From the NCBI GenBank assembly GCA_902756345.1, contig CACVQR010000016.1, forward strand, positions 1 through 64,000: DNA of 64,000 nt, read 5' to 3'. The notes under the pieces were generated by a model. The model saw only the letters and a list, made by a program, of their open reading frames with translations. It ran no database searches and was not told the DNA's origin. This stretch comes from Fibrobacter succinogenes. GTDB lineage: Bacteria > Fibrobacterota > Fibrobacteria > Fibrobacterales > Fibrobacteraceae. Numbering within the stretch: position 1 is the stretch's first letter; each line of letters begins with the position of its first letter. The translations under genes were made by a program, and so were the position numbers. This document shows positions 17,519 through 26,559 of this stretch, in pieces.

Positions 17519-19843
17519 TTACTTCGTTACCGTAAAGCGACGAACCATCCCATTCTTCGCTCTAATCAGGTACACGCCCTTTTCCGAAACCATGGCGCGA
17601 ACTTTAGACTGAGCCTCGCTTGCACTTGTCGCAAACACGGAGCCCACAAAGTTTCCGTTCAGGCCATACACGCGGTAAACCTGTTCGGCCTGCACATCGT
17701 AGCGCACTGCATTTGCGATACCCGTCGGATCAATCGGTTCCGGGTCCGTAGCGTTTGCGCCCTTCACGAATGTGAAGTAGTCAATATCGAGCCAAGCGCC
17801 AGTAACCGTAAAGCGGAGCACATGTTCGCCAGCAGGGAGCGTTACATTGGCCTTCACCTTGTTGTAATCGTCGTAATTCTCTTCGCCGGAGCTTGCTGCC
17901 GGCACCGCGATTTCTTCGGTAATGTCCTTGCCATCCAAGGAGAGCTTGAAGCTCGAGGTAGAGCCAGCCGCAGCAACAGCCGCGAACATGGTGTAATCAC
18001 CTGCATCCTTTACGTTCACGGTGTATTCGAGCCAGTCGCCTTCGCTGTTGTAGCCCACAATGACGCCGGTCGCCTTCTTGTAAAGGTCAACGCCCGTGCC
18101 CTTGCGGTAATCGCTATCGCCGTGGTTTTCGGAATCGGCGTCATAGTAAGAGGTGCCATCTTTACCCTTGCCCGGAACGTCGAAGTTTTCTGCTTCGATC
18201 TTGCCCGGGAGCGCAACGGCAGGGCAATTTTCACCAGCAGCGCAGAACGGAGTCTGCGGAACAGGTTCAGAGCCAGCGCCATCGAGATAAATTTCATCGT
18301 TCACGTCGGTACCGACCTTGAACCAGTCAAAGTCTGCGTAACCACCGGCCTGCTTGGTCGCAAAGTTGAAGAGGCCCCAACGCACGCCCACGAACATGTG
18401 CAAGTCGTAATTGAGCTTTACGTCGCTACCAATCTTTGTCCAGGTATTGCCATCGGTACTGTAATAGAAGTATGCGGTACCGCGGTCAATCGGCAAGTCA
18501 AAATCGATACGCAAGTAAACCTTGGAACCCGAAATCGCCTTGCTATCCTTCAGGCTTTCACCATTCTTGTTTCCGGTGTACATCACCACCTTGTAGCTAC
18601 CGCCATCTTTAGCGAGCGCCACAAAGCCCTTGTCGTCCTGCAGGGCAACGAGGCCAGCCATATCGCCATCCTTCATGCCGGTGCCATCCACAAGCGTACG
18701 GCCAGAGCACTTGGGGCCAAAAGAGCGCTGGGTCAAGGTGTTCTTCGCATTCACCACTCGACTATCAGTGCGGCTCGTAGTAATGCGGTAGAAGCCCGGA
18801 TTTGCAGACAAGCTCCAGTTCTTGTTATCGGGGTTATGGTTGAACTGCCATTCGAGAGCAAGTTCGCTAGATTCAAAGTCATCAGAAGTCACCATGCCGT
18901 AGCCCGGCAGCGGAGATTCCGGCAAGTCAATTGTAGAGGGGGCCTTGGAGCCGCTCGTGGGCACGGGCCAGCCGTCTTTCCATTCCATCGGAACCAAGTG
19001 CGACATACGGCCAACCGGGCCGGAATCGCGGAACAAAAGTGCATACCACTTGCCATCGGGAGTATCAAAGATGCCACCCTGCGCCACACCGTTGTCAGAA
19101 AGGAAGTACCTTCCGCTGTAACCAGAGAGCAAGTTCTTGGAACGGTAAACAATTTCACTGCGGCTCTTGCCAGCCGGCCAAGAAATCGTAAACAGGTAGT
19201 ATTCGCCGTTCACCTTTTCCATGTGCGAGCCTTCTTGCTGCACATAGTAATTGCTGGTGCCGGTCACCTGGTTCACGCTCACGCCGCCAACCTTACCGCT
19301 CTTGCCGCCAGCCTTCACGCCGCTAGCGTCATCGTTCAACTGCACGTAGCTAATCTGGTCGCCGCTACCGTAGAACACCCAAACGGTGCCGTCGTCATCG
19401 AAGAAGAGGGAGGGGTCATGATAGAACGGGAGCTGCACTTCGCTCCACTGGCCGCTTTCCACGTCGGCGGTCTTGTACAAATGCGTCTTGCCTGTCGTGT
19501 AGGACGGGGTCAGCACGTAGAAAAACCCCTTGTGATAACGAATGCTCGATGCCCAGGAACCCTTACCGTAGGCGTCCTTGCCGCCATTCAGGTTTTGCTG
19601 GTCATTGTTGGTGAGCGTCTGGTAAGCATACCCCACCGTGCGCCACTGGGCCAAATCCGTGCTCTTGAAAACGGGCACGCCCGGGGCAAAGTGCATGGTC
19701 GTCGTCACCATGTAATAGGCGTCGTCAACACGGACAATCGAGGGGTCCGGGCTATCGACGTACATAATCGGATTGTTGACTGTTACAGCGTAAACTGCAC
19801 AAGAACTAGCGAGGGCAATGCCCAAACTTTTAAACCATCCCAT
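17519..19843 (-). CDS. Secreted GH43 xylosidase/arabinofuranosidase with CBM6
   Basis: This 774-residue enzyme has a GH43 five-blade propeller with the expected acids: D33 in SPDPSIV, D143 in YHDPSLFFDDDG and E204 in QQEGSHMEK. A concanavalin-like C2 domain (about 325-525) follows, as in beta-xylosidase-type GH43 subfamilies. Next come a CBM6 (about 544-691) and a sorting-like tail (VYGLNGNFVGSV to GVYLIRAKNG). A hydrophobic N-terminus serves as signal peptide. The start at 19843 (MGWFKS) has AGGAG upstream; a longer in-frame start lacks one. It is first in the operon with the CE1 gene, which couples removal of ester groups to removal of pentose side chains. Confidence 0.88.
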   Translation of the reverse strand: MGWFKSLGIALASSCAVYAVTVNNPIMYVDSPDPSIVRVDDAYYMVTTTMHFAPGVPVFKSTDLAQWRTVGYAYQTLTNNDQQNLNGGKDAYGKGSWASSIRYHKGFFYVLTPSYTTGKTHLYKTADVESGQWSEVQLPFYHDPSLFFDDDGTVWVFYGSGDQISYVQLNDDASGVKAGGKSGKVGGVSVNQVTGTSNYYVQQEGSHMEKVNGEYYLFTISWPAGKSRSEIVYRSKNLLSGYSGRYFLSDNGVAQGGIFDTPDGKWYALLFRDSGPVGRMSHLVPMEWKDGWPVPTSGSKAPSTIDLPESPLPGYGMVTSDDFESSELALEWQFNHNPDNKNWSLSANPGFYRITTSRTDSRVVNAKNTLTQRSFGPKCSGRTLVDGTGMKDGDMAGLVALQDDKGFVALAKDGGSYKVVMYTGNKNGESLKDSKAISGSKVYLRIDFDLPIDRGTAYFYYSTDGNTWTKIGSDVKLNYDLHMFVGVRWGLFNFATKQAGGYADFDWFKVGTDVNDEIYLDGAGSEPVPQTPFCAAGENCPAVALPGKIEAENFDVPGKGKDGTSYYDADSENHGDSDYRKGTGVDLYKKATGVIVGYNSEGDWLEYTVNVKDAGDYTMFAAVAAAGSTSSFKLSLDGKDITEEIAVPAASSGEENYDDYNKVKANVTLPAGEHVLRFTVTGAWLDIDYFTFVKGANATDPEPIDPTGIANAVRYDVQAEQVYRVYGLNGNFVGSVFATSASEAQSKVRAMVSEKGVYLIRAKNGMVRRFTVTK

Positions 19844-19896
19844 GTTAGTACTCCTTTTGTGGGCGCACCACCGCCCATGCAAATTTCTTCATCATA

Positions 19897-19960
19897 AAAT
19901 TACCCTAAAAAAACCAAAAAAAGCCTATTCACACCCCATAATCCTTTGACAAATTGTCAA
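19897..19960 (-). promoter_or_regulatory. 15-bp operator and -10 hexamer for the GH43-CE1 operon
   Basis: Oriented: TTGACAATTTGTCAA (19946-19960, perfect apart from its centre), 43 bp, TAATTT (19897-19902) within AGGGTAATTTTA. The same decamer core GGGTAATTTT recurs at the CE6 and second GH43 promoters. Confidence 0.8.
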
Positions 19961-19980
19961 TCCCCCCACCCTAAAAAAAC

Positions 19981-20007
19981 AAAAACCCCTGATTTTGCAA
20001 TCAGGGG
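19981..20007 (-). terminator. Terminator of the CE6-small peptide transcript
   Basis: Perfect 9-bp stem CCCCTGATT/AATCAGGGG (19986-19994 with 19999-20007) followed by T residues on the minus strand. It lies after the small ORF that overlaps the CE6 stop. Confidence 0.88.
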
Positions 20008-20034
20008 TAATTCAAAAGAGAGAGAGTTTAAGTC

Positions 20035-20118
20035 CTAACCGTAAAGGAATCCGAGCACGACCGCGACTACCGAGAAGAACGCAATCTGCTTGACAATTGT
20101 AATTTCATTACTTTTCAT
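20035..20118 (-). CDS. Putative 27-residue membrane peptide downstream of CE6 esterase
   Basis: A 28-codon frame starts with an ATG inside the last codons of the CE6 gene (overlap ATGAAAAGTAA) and ends before the terminator, so it lies within the same transcript. It begins MKSNEITIVKQ and continues with a wholly hydrophobic stretch, IAFFSVVAVVLGFLYG, the length of one membrane helix. GGTGGTGA precedes the ATG by 3 nt, and the overlap suggests translational coupling. No function is recognised. It is too short for statistical support, so the call rests on position, start overlap and hydrophobicity. Confidence 0.45.
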   Translation of the reverse strand: MKSNEITIVKQIAFFSVVAVVLGFLYG

Positions 20119-21781
20119 AGGTCACCACCTTTTGCTTAATGCCCATCTTGCCGGCAGAGCGAACCAAATACACTCCCCGACGGATACCCTTGACACCTTC
20201 CTTGATCATGCGGACTGCAGCATCCATGCCAGAGGCCTTGAAGCTTGCCACATGCTTGCCCTGCATATCGAACAGGTTAAAATTGCTTTCGGCTTCGGTC
20301 ATGCTCAGGCGAATCGCATCAATCCCGCTCGGAGGCTCGTCACTCTGGACTGCCTTGAATTCAATATTGTCGATATCGATCCAGTCGCCTACGATTTCGA
20401 GTTTCAGCTCGTGCTCGCCCGCCTTCAGGCTAGCCTTGCCGCCGCTCACCGTCGTAAAGCTGGTAAAGCCCTTGCCTTCGCTCACGATCTTTTCTCCGAT
20501 GCGGGTATCGTCCATATACAGCTCGAAGCCGCCCGTCGTATTGTCGCTAGCCACAAGCGCAGAAATTTCGTATTCGCCATCGGCTTCCACCTTCACGGTG
20601 TACTTGAGCCATTCGCCCTTCTGGCAGTGGCCAACGACTAGGCCCATGTTCGGCTGGTAAATGTCCACGTCGTTCTTGCGGAACTTGCCGCCTTCGTTGC
20701 CCTTGCTCAAATCGTAGTAGCCCTTGTCGGCACCACCCTTGTTGTATTCTTCGACTTCAATGGTACCCGGAATCTTTGCCGGCGCTTCGCCATACGGGCC
20801 ATATTCCTCAGGCGGCTCGTCCGGAACGGTTGACTGACTCGGGTCAACCAAGTTCACTTCCGGAGCATCCGGGTCAATCGTCTTGTCGATCAACTTGAGC
20901 ATTTCGGAACAGTAACGCTTGCCGAGTTCAATCACGCCTTCACGGCCAAAGTGGTAGGGGTCCTTGCCGTTACCCTTCAGCCCCTGGGAAGATGCCAGAC
21001 CGAACTTCTTGAACTTGCTCTTCAGCTGGGCAATACCGCCGTTCTTGCTGCTGCAGCAGCTGCCCTGGCCGGAGTTACCCGTGGGGTCGTTCATCATTTC
21101 GCCGGCAACAAACGGGACTTCGTTTTCGTCCAGTTCAAGAGCGTTTACAATGTCCTTGTAGGTCTTGTATACATTGTTCTGCCATTCGGTACCAGATCCA
21201 TCGGTTTCGCCCTGGTGGAAAATAAAGCCCTTGATGACGCCCACTTCCTTAGCCTTCTTGCCCAGGTCCACAATTCTCTGGTAAGGGTTGGAATCATAGT
21301 CTTTCGCCCAGTTCTGGATATAACTTGCCGCAGAACTGAAGTAGGCCCGGTACTGGTCCTTGTCAAAAGCCTTGATGCTCACCGCACCGATAGCGACCGG
21401 GATAATGCCCACGGTAACACCCGGCAGGGAATCAACCATGGCGCGGCCGAAGTAGTCCGCCGGGGAAAGATTTTCGAAGGGGTGGAACATCGGCGGGATT
21501 GCCGGGTACCATTCGCCCGTCTTGATAGACTGATTCGTCTTGCCGCTACGCTGGCTTGCATTGGCGTTGTGCGAAGCGAGCATAAGGAAATTCTTGGGAT
21601 TCGTGGCCTGGTCCACGGAAGGCACGATTTCGCCGTTACCGGCCATGTTCGACTGGCCGTAAGCGATATAAATATGGAAATTGGGGTTCGGCGCCGCACT
21701 GGCAAGCGACGCAAGCATCATGAGCCCGCCGACAAGCCACAGGGCCGGGGTCAAAAATTCAGAGACTTTTTTAAGGTCCAT
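20108..21781 (-). CDS. axe6: Secreted CE6 acetyl xylan esterase with CBM6
   Basis: This 557-residue protein has a signal peptide (about 1-29) and then an SGNH/SASA hydrolase domain of carbohydrate esterase family 6. The nucleophile is S44 in YGQSNMAG, the catalytic pair is D274-x-x-H277 in DPYHFGREG, and HQGE (189-192) is the family's third block. A CBM6 lies at about 335-477 and a sorting-like tail follows (LFDMQGKHVASF to GVYLVRSAGK). The order CE6-CBM6-tail is that of F. succinogenes Axe6B. The start at 21781 follows AGGAGT. It would deacetylate xylan, opening it to the GH30 and GH43 enzymes next door. Confidence 0.92.
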   Translation of the reverse strand: MDLKKVSEFLTPALWLVGGLMMLASLASAAPNPNFHIYIAYGQSNMAGNGEIVPSVDQATNPKNFLMLASHNANASQRSGKTNQSIKTGEWYPAIPPMFHPFENLSPADYFGRAMVDSLPGVTVGIIPVAIGAVSIKAFDKDQYRAYFSSAASYIQNWAKDYDSNPYQRIVDLGKKAKEVGVIKGFIFHQGETDGSGTEWQNNVYKTYKDIVNALELDENEVPFVAGEMMNDPTGNSGQGSCCSSKNGGIAQLKSKFKKFGLASSQGLKGNGKDPYHFGREGVIELGKRYCSEMLKLIDKTIDPDAPEVNLVDPSQSTVPDEPPEEYGPYGEAPAKIPGTIEVEEYNKGGADKGYYDLSKGNEGGKFRKNDVDIYQPNMGLVVGHCQKGEWLKYTVKVEADGEYEISALVASDNTTGGFELYMDDTRIGEKIVSEGKGFTSFTTVSGGKASLKAGEHELKLEIVGDWIDIDNIEFKAVQSDEPPSGIDAIRLSMTEAESNFNLFDMQGKHVASFKASGMDAAVRMIKEGVKGIRRGVYLVRSAGKMGIKQKVVTYEK

Positions 21782-21806
21782 AACACACTCCTTATGCAAT
21801 ACCCTA

Positions 21807-21870
21807 AAATTACCCTCAAAAAACGACCAAATCACGCTAAAAACGCCAAAATTTATGGATAAATAGTCAA
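21807..21870 (-). promoter_or_regulatory. 15-bp operator and -10 hexamer for the CE6 gene
   Basis: Oriented: TTGACTATTTATCCA (21856-21870), 43 bp, TAATTT (21807-21812) within GAGGGTAATTTTAG. Confidence 0.77.
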
Positions 21871-21895
21871 CAAAAGGTAATGAAAAATAAACAAG

Positions 21896-21919
21896 AAACC
21901 CGCCTAAAAAGGCGGGTTT
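21896..21919 (-). terminator. Terminator of the GH30 gene
   Basis: Perfect stem AAACCCGCC/GGCGGGTTT (21896-21904 with 21911-21919), followed by a T-rich stretch on the minus strand. Confidence 0.9.
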
Positions 21920-21951
21920 CAGCATTCAAATCTTAAAACCGTCCAAAAAGA

Positions 21952-24042
21952 CTATTTTGCCACCTGAATCATCATCGTGCGGCCACTCATGGACTTCGCC
22001 ATGTAGGATCCTCCACGCTTGACCAGGCTTGCGGCATTCTTGCGGAGTTCCGCCTTGCCCGTTGCAGAAACCACACCGAGATAGCTTCCGTTCATATCGA
22101 AAATGCGGTAGCTTTCGGTTTCGGTCGGCATGTTCAGGCGAGCATCAGCAATACCCGTATTGCAATCGTCGCACGGCTTTTCGAACTTGAGGTAATCAAT
22201 ATCGAACCAAGAGGTCGTCACTTCGAGGCGGAGAATGTGTTCGCCTGCCGGGAGCGTCACCTTGGCCGTGACGTCCTTGAAGTCATCCCAGCTGGAACCA
22301 GAAACCGGAACCTCGGCAATGGCCTTTCCATCAATCGAAAGCGTAAAGCCCGGATCCGAATTGGCCGTCGCGACAGAAGCGGTCATGGTATATTCGCCGG
22401 CTTCCTTCACGTTCACGGTATATTCGAGCCATTCACCAGCCTGGTTGTGGCCCACCACGACAGCGCCAGAGGACTTCTTGTAAATATCGACGCCCGTATC
22501 TTCACGAACCTTGGAGCATTCGGCAGTCTTGCCTTCGTCGGTGCAGGCATGGTTTTCGGAATCGGAGTCGTAATAGGTCTTGTTTTCCTTGCCGGTACCC
22601 GGAACGTCAAAGTTTTCGGCTTCGATCTTGCCCGGGAGTTCCACAGCCTTGCCGCCGAACGGTTCGCGCGGTACCGGTTCTGCAGGAGTACCCACGCCCA
22701 CGAGCGTCACGATGCAGTCCTTGAATTCCGAGTTGCCCGCATCCAGGGTGACCGTCACAGAGCCGTTCTTCACTTCGACTTCACCTTCATACTTGGCATT
22801 CTTCGCCTGGCTCGTGGTGTACACGTGGAATGTTTCCACATCGGCACCCTTCACGTTAACCGTTACGGTCTTGGAATTCTTGTAATCGCGGTTCACGAGC
22901 ACCACAATCACGGAGTCGCCTTCGGAACTCTTGTAAGCACTGGCAAAAACTTCCTTCTCGGGATTTGCCGTAGCACCCACGCGCACGGCACCCGGGCGGA
23001 TGAATCGGGCGAACTGGCTCATCACGTAACCGCGCTTAGAAATCTTGCCGATTTCGTTGCTCGGAATCTGGAGCTTGTTGCCAAAGTCCTTTTCCATGAT
23101 CAGGCCATAGCAACGACGGATGTACCACCAGGTGTACTGATTGAAATTGCCCACGACCATGGCGCGGTGGATTTCGTAAGCCACATCCATGGCGTTCACG
23201 GTATCGCGCTTGTTGGCGTTTGCCTGGTCGCCCGTATTCATAATCGTGCGCCAGTAGTTACCGCTGCCCTGGCTTTCGGTGTAGTGTTCCGTCATCCAGC
23301 GTTCCACGCCCTTCTGGTCAGCCAAAGAATACTGGAAGAAGTTGTCCCCGGTCCTTCTGTCGCTGGCGTAGAAGTGCGCACCGAGAATGTCCCAGTTCTT
23401 GAGGGCATTGGCATCGTTCAAGACCTTGTTGTAAAGATTCTTGTCGTAGCGGAACGATTCCGTCGAAATCACCTTCACACCATTCTTGCGCATTTTATCG
23501 GCGTAGCCCTTGGTGAAGTTGTAGATTTCGTCAGCGCTCCAGCAAGCCCATTCACCGCACCAGTCCGGTTCGTTACTGATGGAGATGGCGTACAGGGGAA
23601 CGCCCTGGTTCTTCATGTAATCGTTGAAGTTGTTCAGGTGGTCCACGTACTTCTGGTAGTTCGAAGAAGACATGTGCTGGTTCGCACCCGCATACGGAGA
23701 AGTCCACGGCGTCGCATACAGAATAAAGTCGTCGCCGGCGTACTTTTTGGCATACTTTGCGGCTTGAACTTCCTTGTTGAAGTCACTGGAATTTGCATAC
23801 ACCGGAATACGCAGCGTATTCAGGCCAAGTGTTCCATCGCCCGTACCAAAGGCAATTTTCGCATCGGCTTCAGAAAGGCCACCACCGCCCTGCCACTGGT
23901 TATGCACCATGCCGCCAAAACCGCGAATGACCTGGTGTTCTTCCGTTACGTCGACATTGACCGTCGAGGCCATTGCCGAACTCCAAAGGCCAACCACTCC
24001 AAAGGCTAGGCCCACACTCTTTGCAATTTTTTGGATTGTCAT
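21952..24042 (-). CDS. Secreted GH30_8 glucuronoxylanase with CBM6
   Basis: This 696-residue enzyme has a signal peptide (about 1-25). The GH30 barrel begins VIRGFGGMVH, with acid/base E158 in SISNEPDW and nucleophile E252 in WMTEHYTES. The segment YTWWYIRRCYG (303-313), containing R309-R310, is the signature of subfamily 8, where an arginine binds the glucuronosyl side chain that directs cleavage of the xylan main chain. A CBM6 (about 465-617) and a sorting-like tail (RIFDMNGSYLGVV) follow. The start at 24042 has GGAGT upstream. Unlike its neighbours it has an ordinary two-element promoter (TTGATT, 17 bp, TATTTT) and no 15-bp operator. Confidence 0.92.
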   Translation of the reverse strand: MTIQKIAKSVGLAFGVVGLWSSAMASTVNVDVTEEHQVIRGFGGMVHNQWQGGGGLSEADAKIAFGTGDGTLGLNTLRIPVYANSSDFNKEVQAAKYAKKYAGDDFILYATPWTSPYAGANQHMSSSNYQKYVDHLNNFNDYMKNQGVPLYAISISNEPDWCGEWACWSADEIYNFTKGYADKMRKNGVKVISTESFRYDKNLYNKVLNDANALKNWDILGAHFYASDRRTGDNFFQYSLADQKGVERWMTEHYTESQGSGNYWRTIMNTGDQANANKRDTVNAMDVAYEIHRAMVVGNFNQYTWWYIRRCYGLIMEKDFGNKLQIPSNEIGKISKRGYVMSQFARFIRPGAVRVGATANPEKEVFASAYKSSEGDSVIVVLVNRDYKNSKTVTVNVKGADVETFHVYTTSQAKNAKYEGEVEVKNGSVTVTLDAGNSEFKDCIVTLVGVGTPAEPVPREPFGGKAVELPGKIEAENFDVPGTGKENKTYYDSDSENHACTDEGKTAECSKVREDTGVDIYKKSSGAVVVGHNQAGEWLEYTVNVKEAGEYTMTASVATANSDPGFTLSIDGKAIAEVPVSGSSWDDFKDVTAKVTLPAGEHILRLEVTTSWFDIDYLKFEKPCDDCNTGIADARLNMPTETESYRIFDMNGSYLGVVSATGKAELRKNAASLVKRGGSYMAKSMSGRTMMIQVAK

Positions 24043-24075
24043 CTTATACTCCTTTTTAACACAACTCCCGATATT

Positions 24076-24104
24076 AAAATACATTCTCGTAATTTCAAAA
24101 TCAA
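24076..24104 (-). promoter_or_regulatory. Likely promoter of the GH30 gene
   Basis: On the minus strand -35 TTGATT (24099-24104), 17-bp spacer, -10 TATTTT (24076-24081). A hairpin of CCCCC/GGGGG (24130-24143) lies further upstream, after the preceding GH43 gene, but it has no T run. Confidence 0.6.
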
Positions 24105-24174
24105 GCGTTTTTTCCCGGAAGGAAGGGCACCCCCATTCGGGGGCGTCCTCCTGGTTGGATGTGTTTATGGGAAA

Positions 24175-26433
24175 CTATTTGGTAGTACGCACCTTTGCAA
24201 TCATGCCGTTTGCGCGATTACGAATCAGGCATATTCCCTGAGCCTTTTCGCTACCCTTAATGGAACCGTTCTGCCACATCTTAGACGCTTCAGTCATGTT
24301 GCGGGCCGTAAAGCTTGCCACCTTCTTGCCCGTCAAATCGAACACGTCAAAGCTTGCGGTAGAAGCGCTTGCAAGTTTCACGCCCTTGATTGCCGTCGTA
24401 CCTTCGAGCGGGTCGGAATCAGCGGCATCCTTGCCTGCAACAAAGTTGATGTAATCGATATCCATCCAGTCGCCGGTGACGGTAAAGCGGAGGATATGTT
24501 CGCCCGCCGGGAGCGTTACGTTCGCCTTGACCTTGTTGTAGTCATCAAAGTTTTCTTCGCCGTCATTCTTAGGCACAGCAATTTCTTCGGTGATGTTCTT
24601 GTCGTCAATCGAAAGCTGGAATCCGGAGGTCGCATTGGCAGACGCCACGGCGGCATACATGGTGTAGTCACCAGCTTCCTTCACGTTCACGGTGTATTCG
24701 AGCCATTCGCCGGCCTGGTTGTAGCCCACGACATAGCCAGTCGCCTTCTTGTAGATATCGACACCGGTGCCTTCGCGATAGCTCTTGCCGCCATTGCTTT
24801 CGGCGCCATGGTCGTCGGAATCGTTGTCGCTATAGGAATCGACTCCAGCGCCGCGGCCTGTACCCGGTTCGTCAAAGTTTTCCATTTCAATCTTGCCCGG
24901 AATTTCCCAAGCCTTGCCGCCAAAGGGTTTCTGCGGTTCCGGCGGCGTCGTGCCGCTGCCTTCGAAGCCCCAAGCCTTCACGTACATGGTCGAATCCTGA
25001 TTGCCCTTGAACACGAGGAACAGCTGGTTCACAATGCCCTTGAGGCCAGAAACTTCGCACTTGTTTTCGGCATAAGTGTTCTTGCTGCCGGTATTCTTCA
25101 AGGTACAAGTGCCTGCGAGCGTTCCCGATGCAGAACCCGTGCGGATTTCAATCTTGTTGCCGTCGGCAGCACTCGAAGCCTCGACCGTAAAGCCCGTTGC
25201 CGCAGTACCGAAATCCACGCCAGAAACGCGAATCCAGGATTCCTTGCTCGAAAGCGGAATCAGCACATGTTCAGCCCTCTTGCCCACGACAAAGTTGGAG
25301 CGGCTGCGAATGCCCTTCTGCTTGGAGCTCGTGAGAGCCGGATACCAGTCGTACGGATCGAAGTTTTCAATCTGCTTCGGGCCTTCGTTGGTGCAAACCA
25401 CCTGCTTAATCGTACCGTCGGCGTTGTAGAACATTTCGTCTACGGAAACGCTGCGGTGGTAGCCTTCGTTCGGTTTCGGCTGACCATCATCTGCCGGAAT
25501 AATTTCCAGGCCGTTGTGGCCCTTCGCGATACGGCGGTCATGGTAAACCACGTAGGAGTGGCCCTTGAATTCGGCAATACCATGGTGATTGTTGTTGCCG
25601 TTAATGCTACGACCATTCATGCTCGGGTCGCCAAGAATGGTGCCCTTCCAGGTGTACGGGCCCATCACATTGTTGGACATGCCGTAGTCAATGGTAGGCG
25701 CACCCTGCTGCCAGCCAGTACTGTAAGAGAAGTAGTAAGTACCCTTGTGTTTGTGGATGTAAGACGCTTCGAGCATCTTGCGGGTCGGCAGGTTGTTCAC
25801 CTTCACGTGGCTGCCGTTACCCACCGGAGCATTCTTCGCGTCGTTCAACTTGACGATATCGAAGTTATCGGTATTCGGGCGGCTGTTGCTTTCGCCACCA
25901 CCCCACGTCACGTAGGTCGTACCGTCGTCATCGATAAAGATACCCGGGTCAAAGCACCACGAAACGCCATCGCAGCCAATAATGCCGCGGCCGCCGACCA
26001 GTTTGTCCTTGCCGTTACCCACGGCGTTTGTCCACGGGCCGTCGATTGCAGGCGCCTTGATGTAGCCAATGCCGCCGCCACCGCCATCGGGGAACACGAT
26101 GTAGAACGTGCCGTTATGCACCGCAATACCGGATGCCCAAATGTCGTTAATGCCGTTCACCTTGCGGGCATCGTAAATAATGCCGTAGTCAGTCCAGTTC
26201 TGCATATCCTTACTGCGGAATGCATAGAGGGCGTAAATCTTGTAACCGTTAGAATTGTACGGAGCCGGGTCATCGGAGTCCGTGATGATATAGAAGTACT
26301 CATCGTCAGCGGCAGCACCCGGGTCTGCCAGGTAATGGTAAGTAGAAATCGGGTTGTCGGCAAGGCCGAAAGACGCCAAGCCCATGACCAAACACGCGGC
26401 CTTCTTCAGGCCTTTCACATTCCAAACATCCAT
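24175..26433 (-). CDS. Secreted arabinoxylan-type GH43 with two CBM6 domains (copy A)
   Basis: This 752-residue enzyme has the GH43 acids D37 (LADPGAA), D162 (CFDPGIFIDDDG) and E222 (LEASYIHK). It resembles arabinoxylan arabinofuranohydrolases. A first CBM6 (about 375-500, SGVDFGTAATGFTV to LFLVFKG) follows the propeller directly, and a second CBM6 spans about 506-664. The tail reads FDVFDLTGKKVASFTARN. The N-terminus GLKKAACLVMGLASFGLA is the signal peptide. Its catalytic domain and first CBM6 are closely related to those of the next upstream gene, but its second CBM6 is more like those of the GH27, GH43-CE1 and GH30 enzymes, suggesting module exchange. Confidence 0.9.
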   Translation of the reverse strand: MDVWNVKGLKKAACLVMGLASFGLADNPISTYHYLADPGAAADDEYFYIITDSDDPAPYNSNGYKIYALYAFRSKDMQNWTDYGIIYDARKVNGINDIWASGIAVHNGTFYIVFPDGGGGGIGYIKAPAIDGPWTNAVGNGKDKLVGGRGIIGCDGVSWCFDPGIFIDDDGTTYVTWGGGESNSRPNTDNFDIVKLNDAKNAPVGNGSHVKVNNLPTRKMLEASYIHKHKGTYYFSYSTGWQQGAPTIDYGMSNNVMGPYTWKGTILGDPSMNGRSINGNNNHHGIAEFKGHSYVVYHDRRIAKGHNGLEIIPADDGQPKPNEGYHRSVSVDEMFYNADGTIKQVVCTNEGPKQIENFDPYDWYPALTSSKQKGIRSRSNFVVGKRAEHVLIPLSSKESWIRVSGVDFGTAATGFTVEASSAADGNKIEIRTGSASGTLAGTCTLKNTGSKNTYAENKCEVSGLKGIVNQLFLVFKGNQDSTMYVKAWGFEGSGTTPPEPQKPFGGKAWEIPGKIEMENFDEPGTGRGAGVDSYSDNDSDDHGAESNGGKSYREGTGVDIYKKATGYVVGYNQAGEWLEYTVNVKEAGDYTMYAAVASANATSGFQLSIDDKNITEEIAVPKNDGEENFDDYNKVKANVTLPAGEHILRFTVTGDWMDIDYINFVAGKDAADSDPLEGTTAIKGVKLASASTASFDVFDLTGKKVASFTARNMTEASKMWQNGSIKGSEKAQGICLIRNRANGMIAKVRTTK

Positions 26434-26476
26434 AAAGGACTCCTCTGAAGGTAAAACACCACACCTTCCATCTTTA

Positions 26477-26540
26477 AAACTATCTTCATAAGCACAAAAA
26501 AAAGTGCCCCGGAGGACACTTTTCTTTGACTTTTTGTCAA
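26477..26540 (-). promoter_or_regulatory. 15-bp operator and -10 hexamer for GH43 copy A
   Basis: Oriented: TTGACAAAAAGTCAA (26526-26540), 43 bp, TAGTTT (26477-26482). It is the weakest hexamer of the set but lies at the same position. Confidence 0.72.
26495..26523 (-). terminator. Terminator of GH43 copy B
   Basis: Imperfect stem AAGTGTCC/GGGCACTT on the minus strand, followed by a long T run. It lies between the operator and the -10 of the next gene. Confidence 0.82.
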
Positions 26541-26559
26541 CGGTTTTGTTTATAAATTT

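Noticed and set aside
20092-20106. TTGACAATTGTAATT, resembling the 15-bp operator.
   Set aside because: Its right half does not match, it lies within the small coding frame after CE6, and no -10 hexamer or gene start is at the expected distance.
24126-24148. CCCCC/GGGGG hairpin after GH43 copy A.
   Set aside because: Neither strand shows a T run after it, so a terminator call is not supported.
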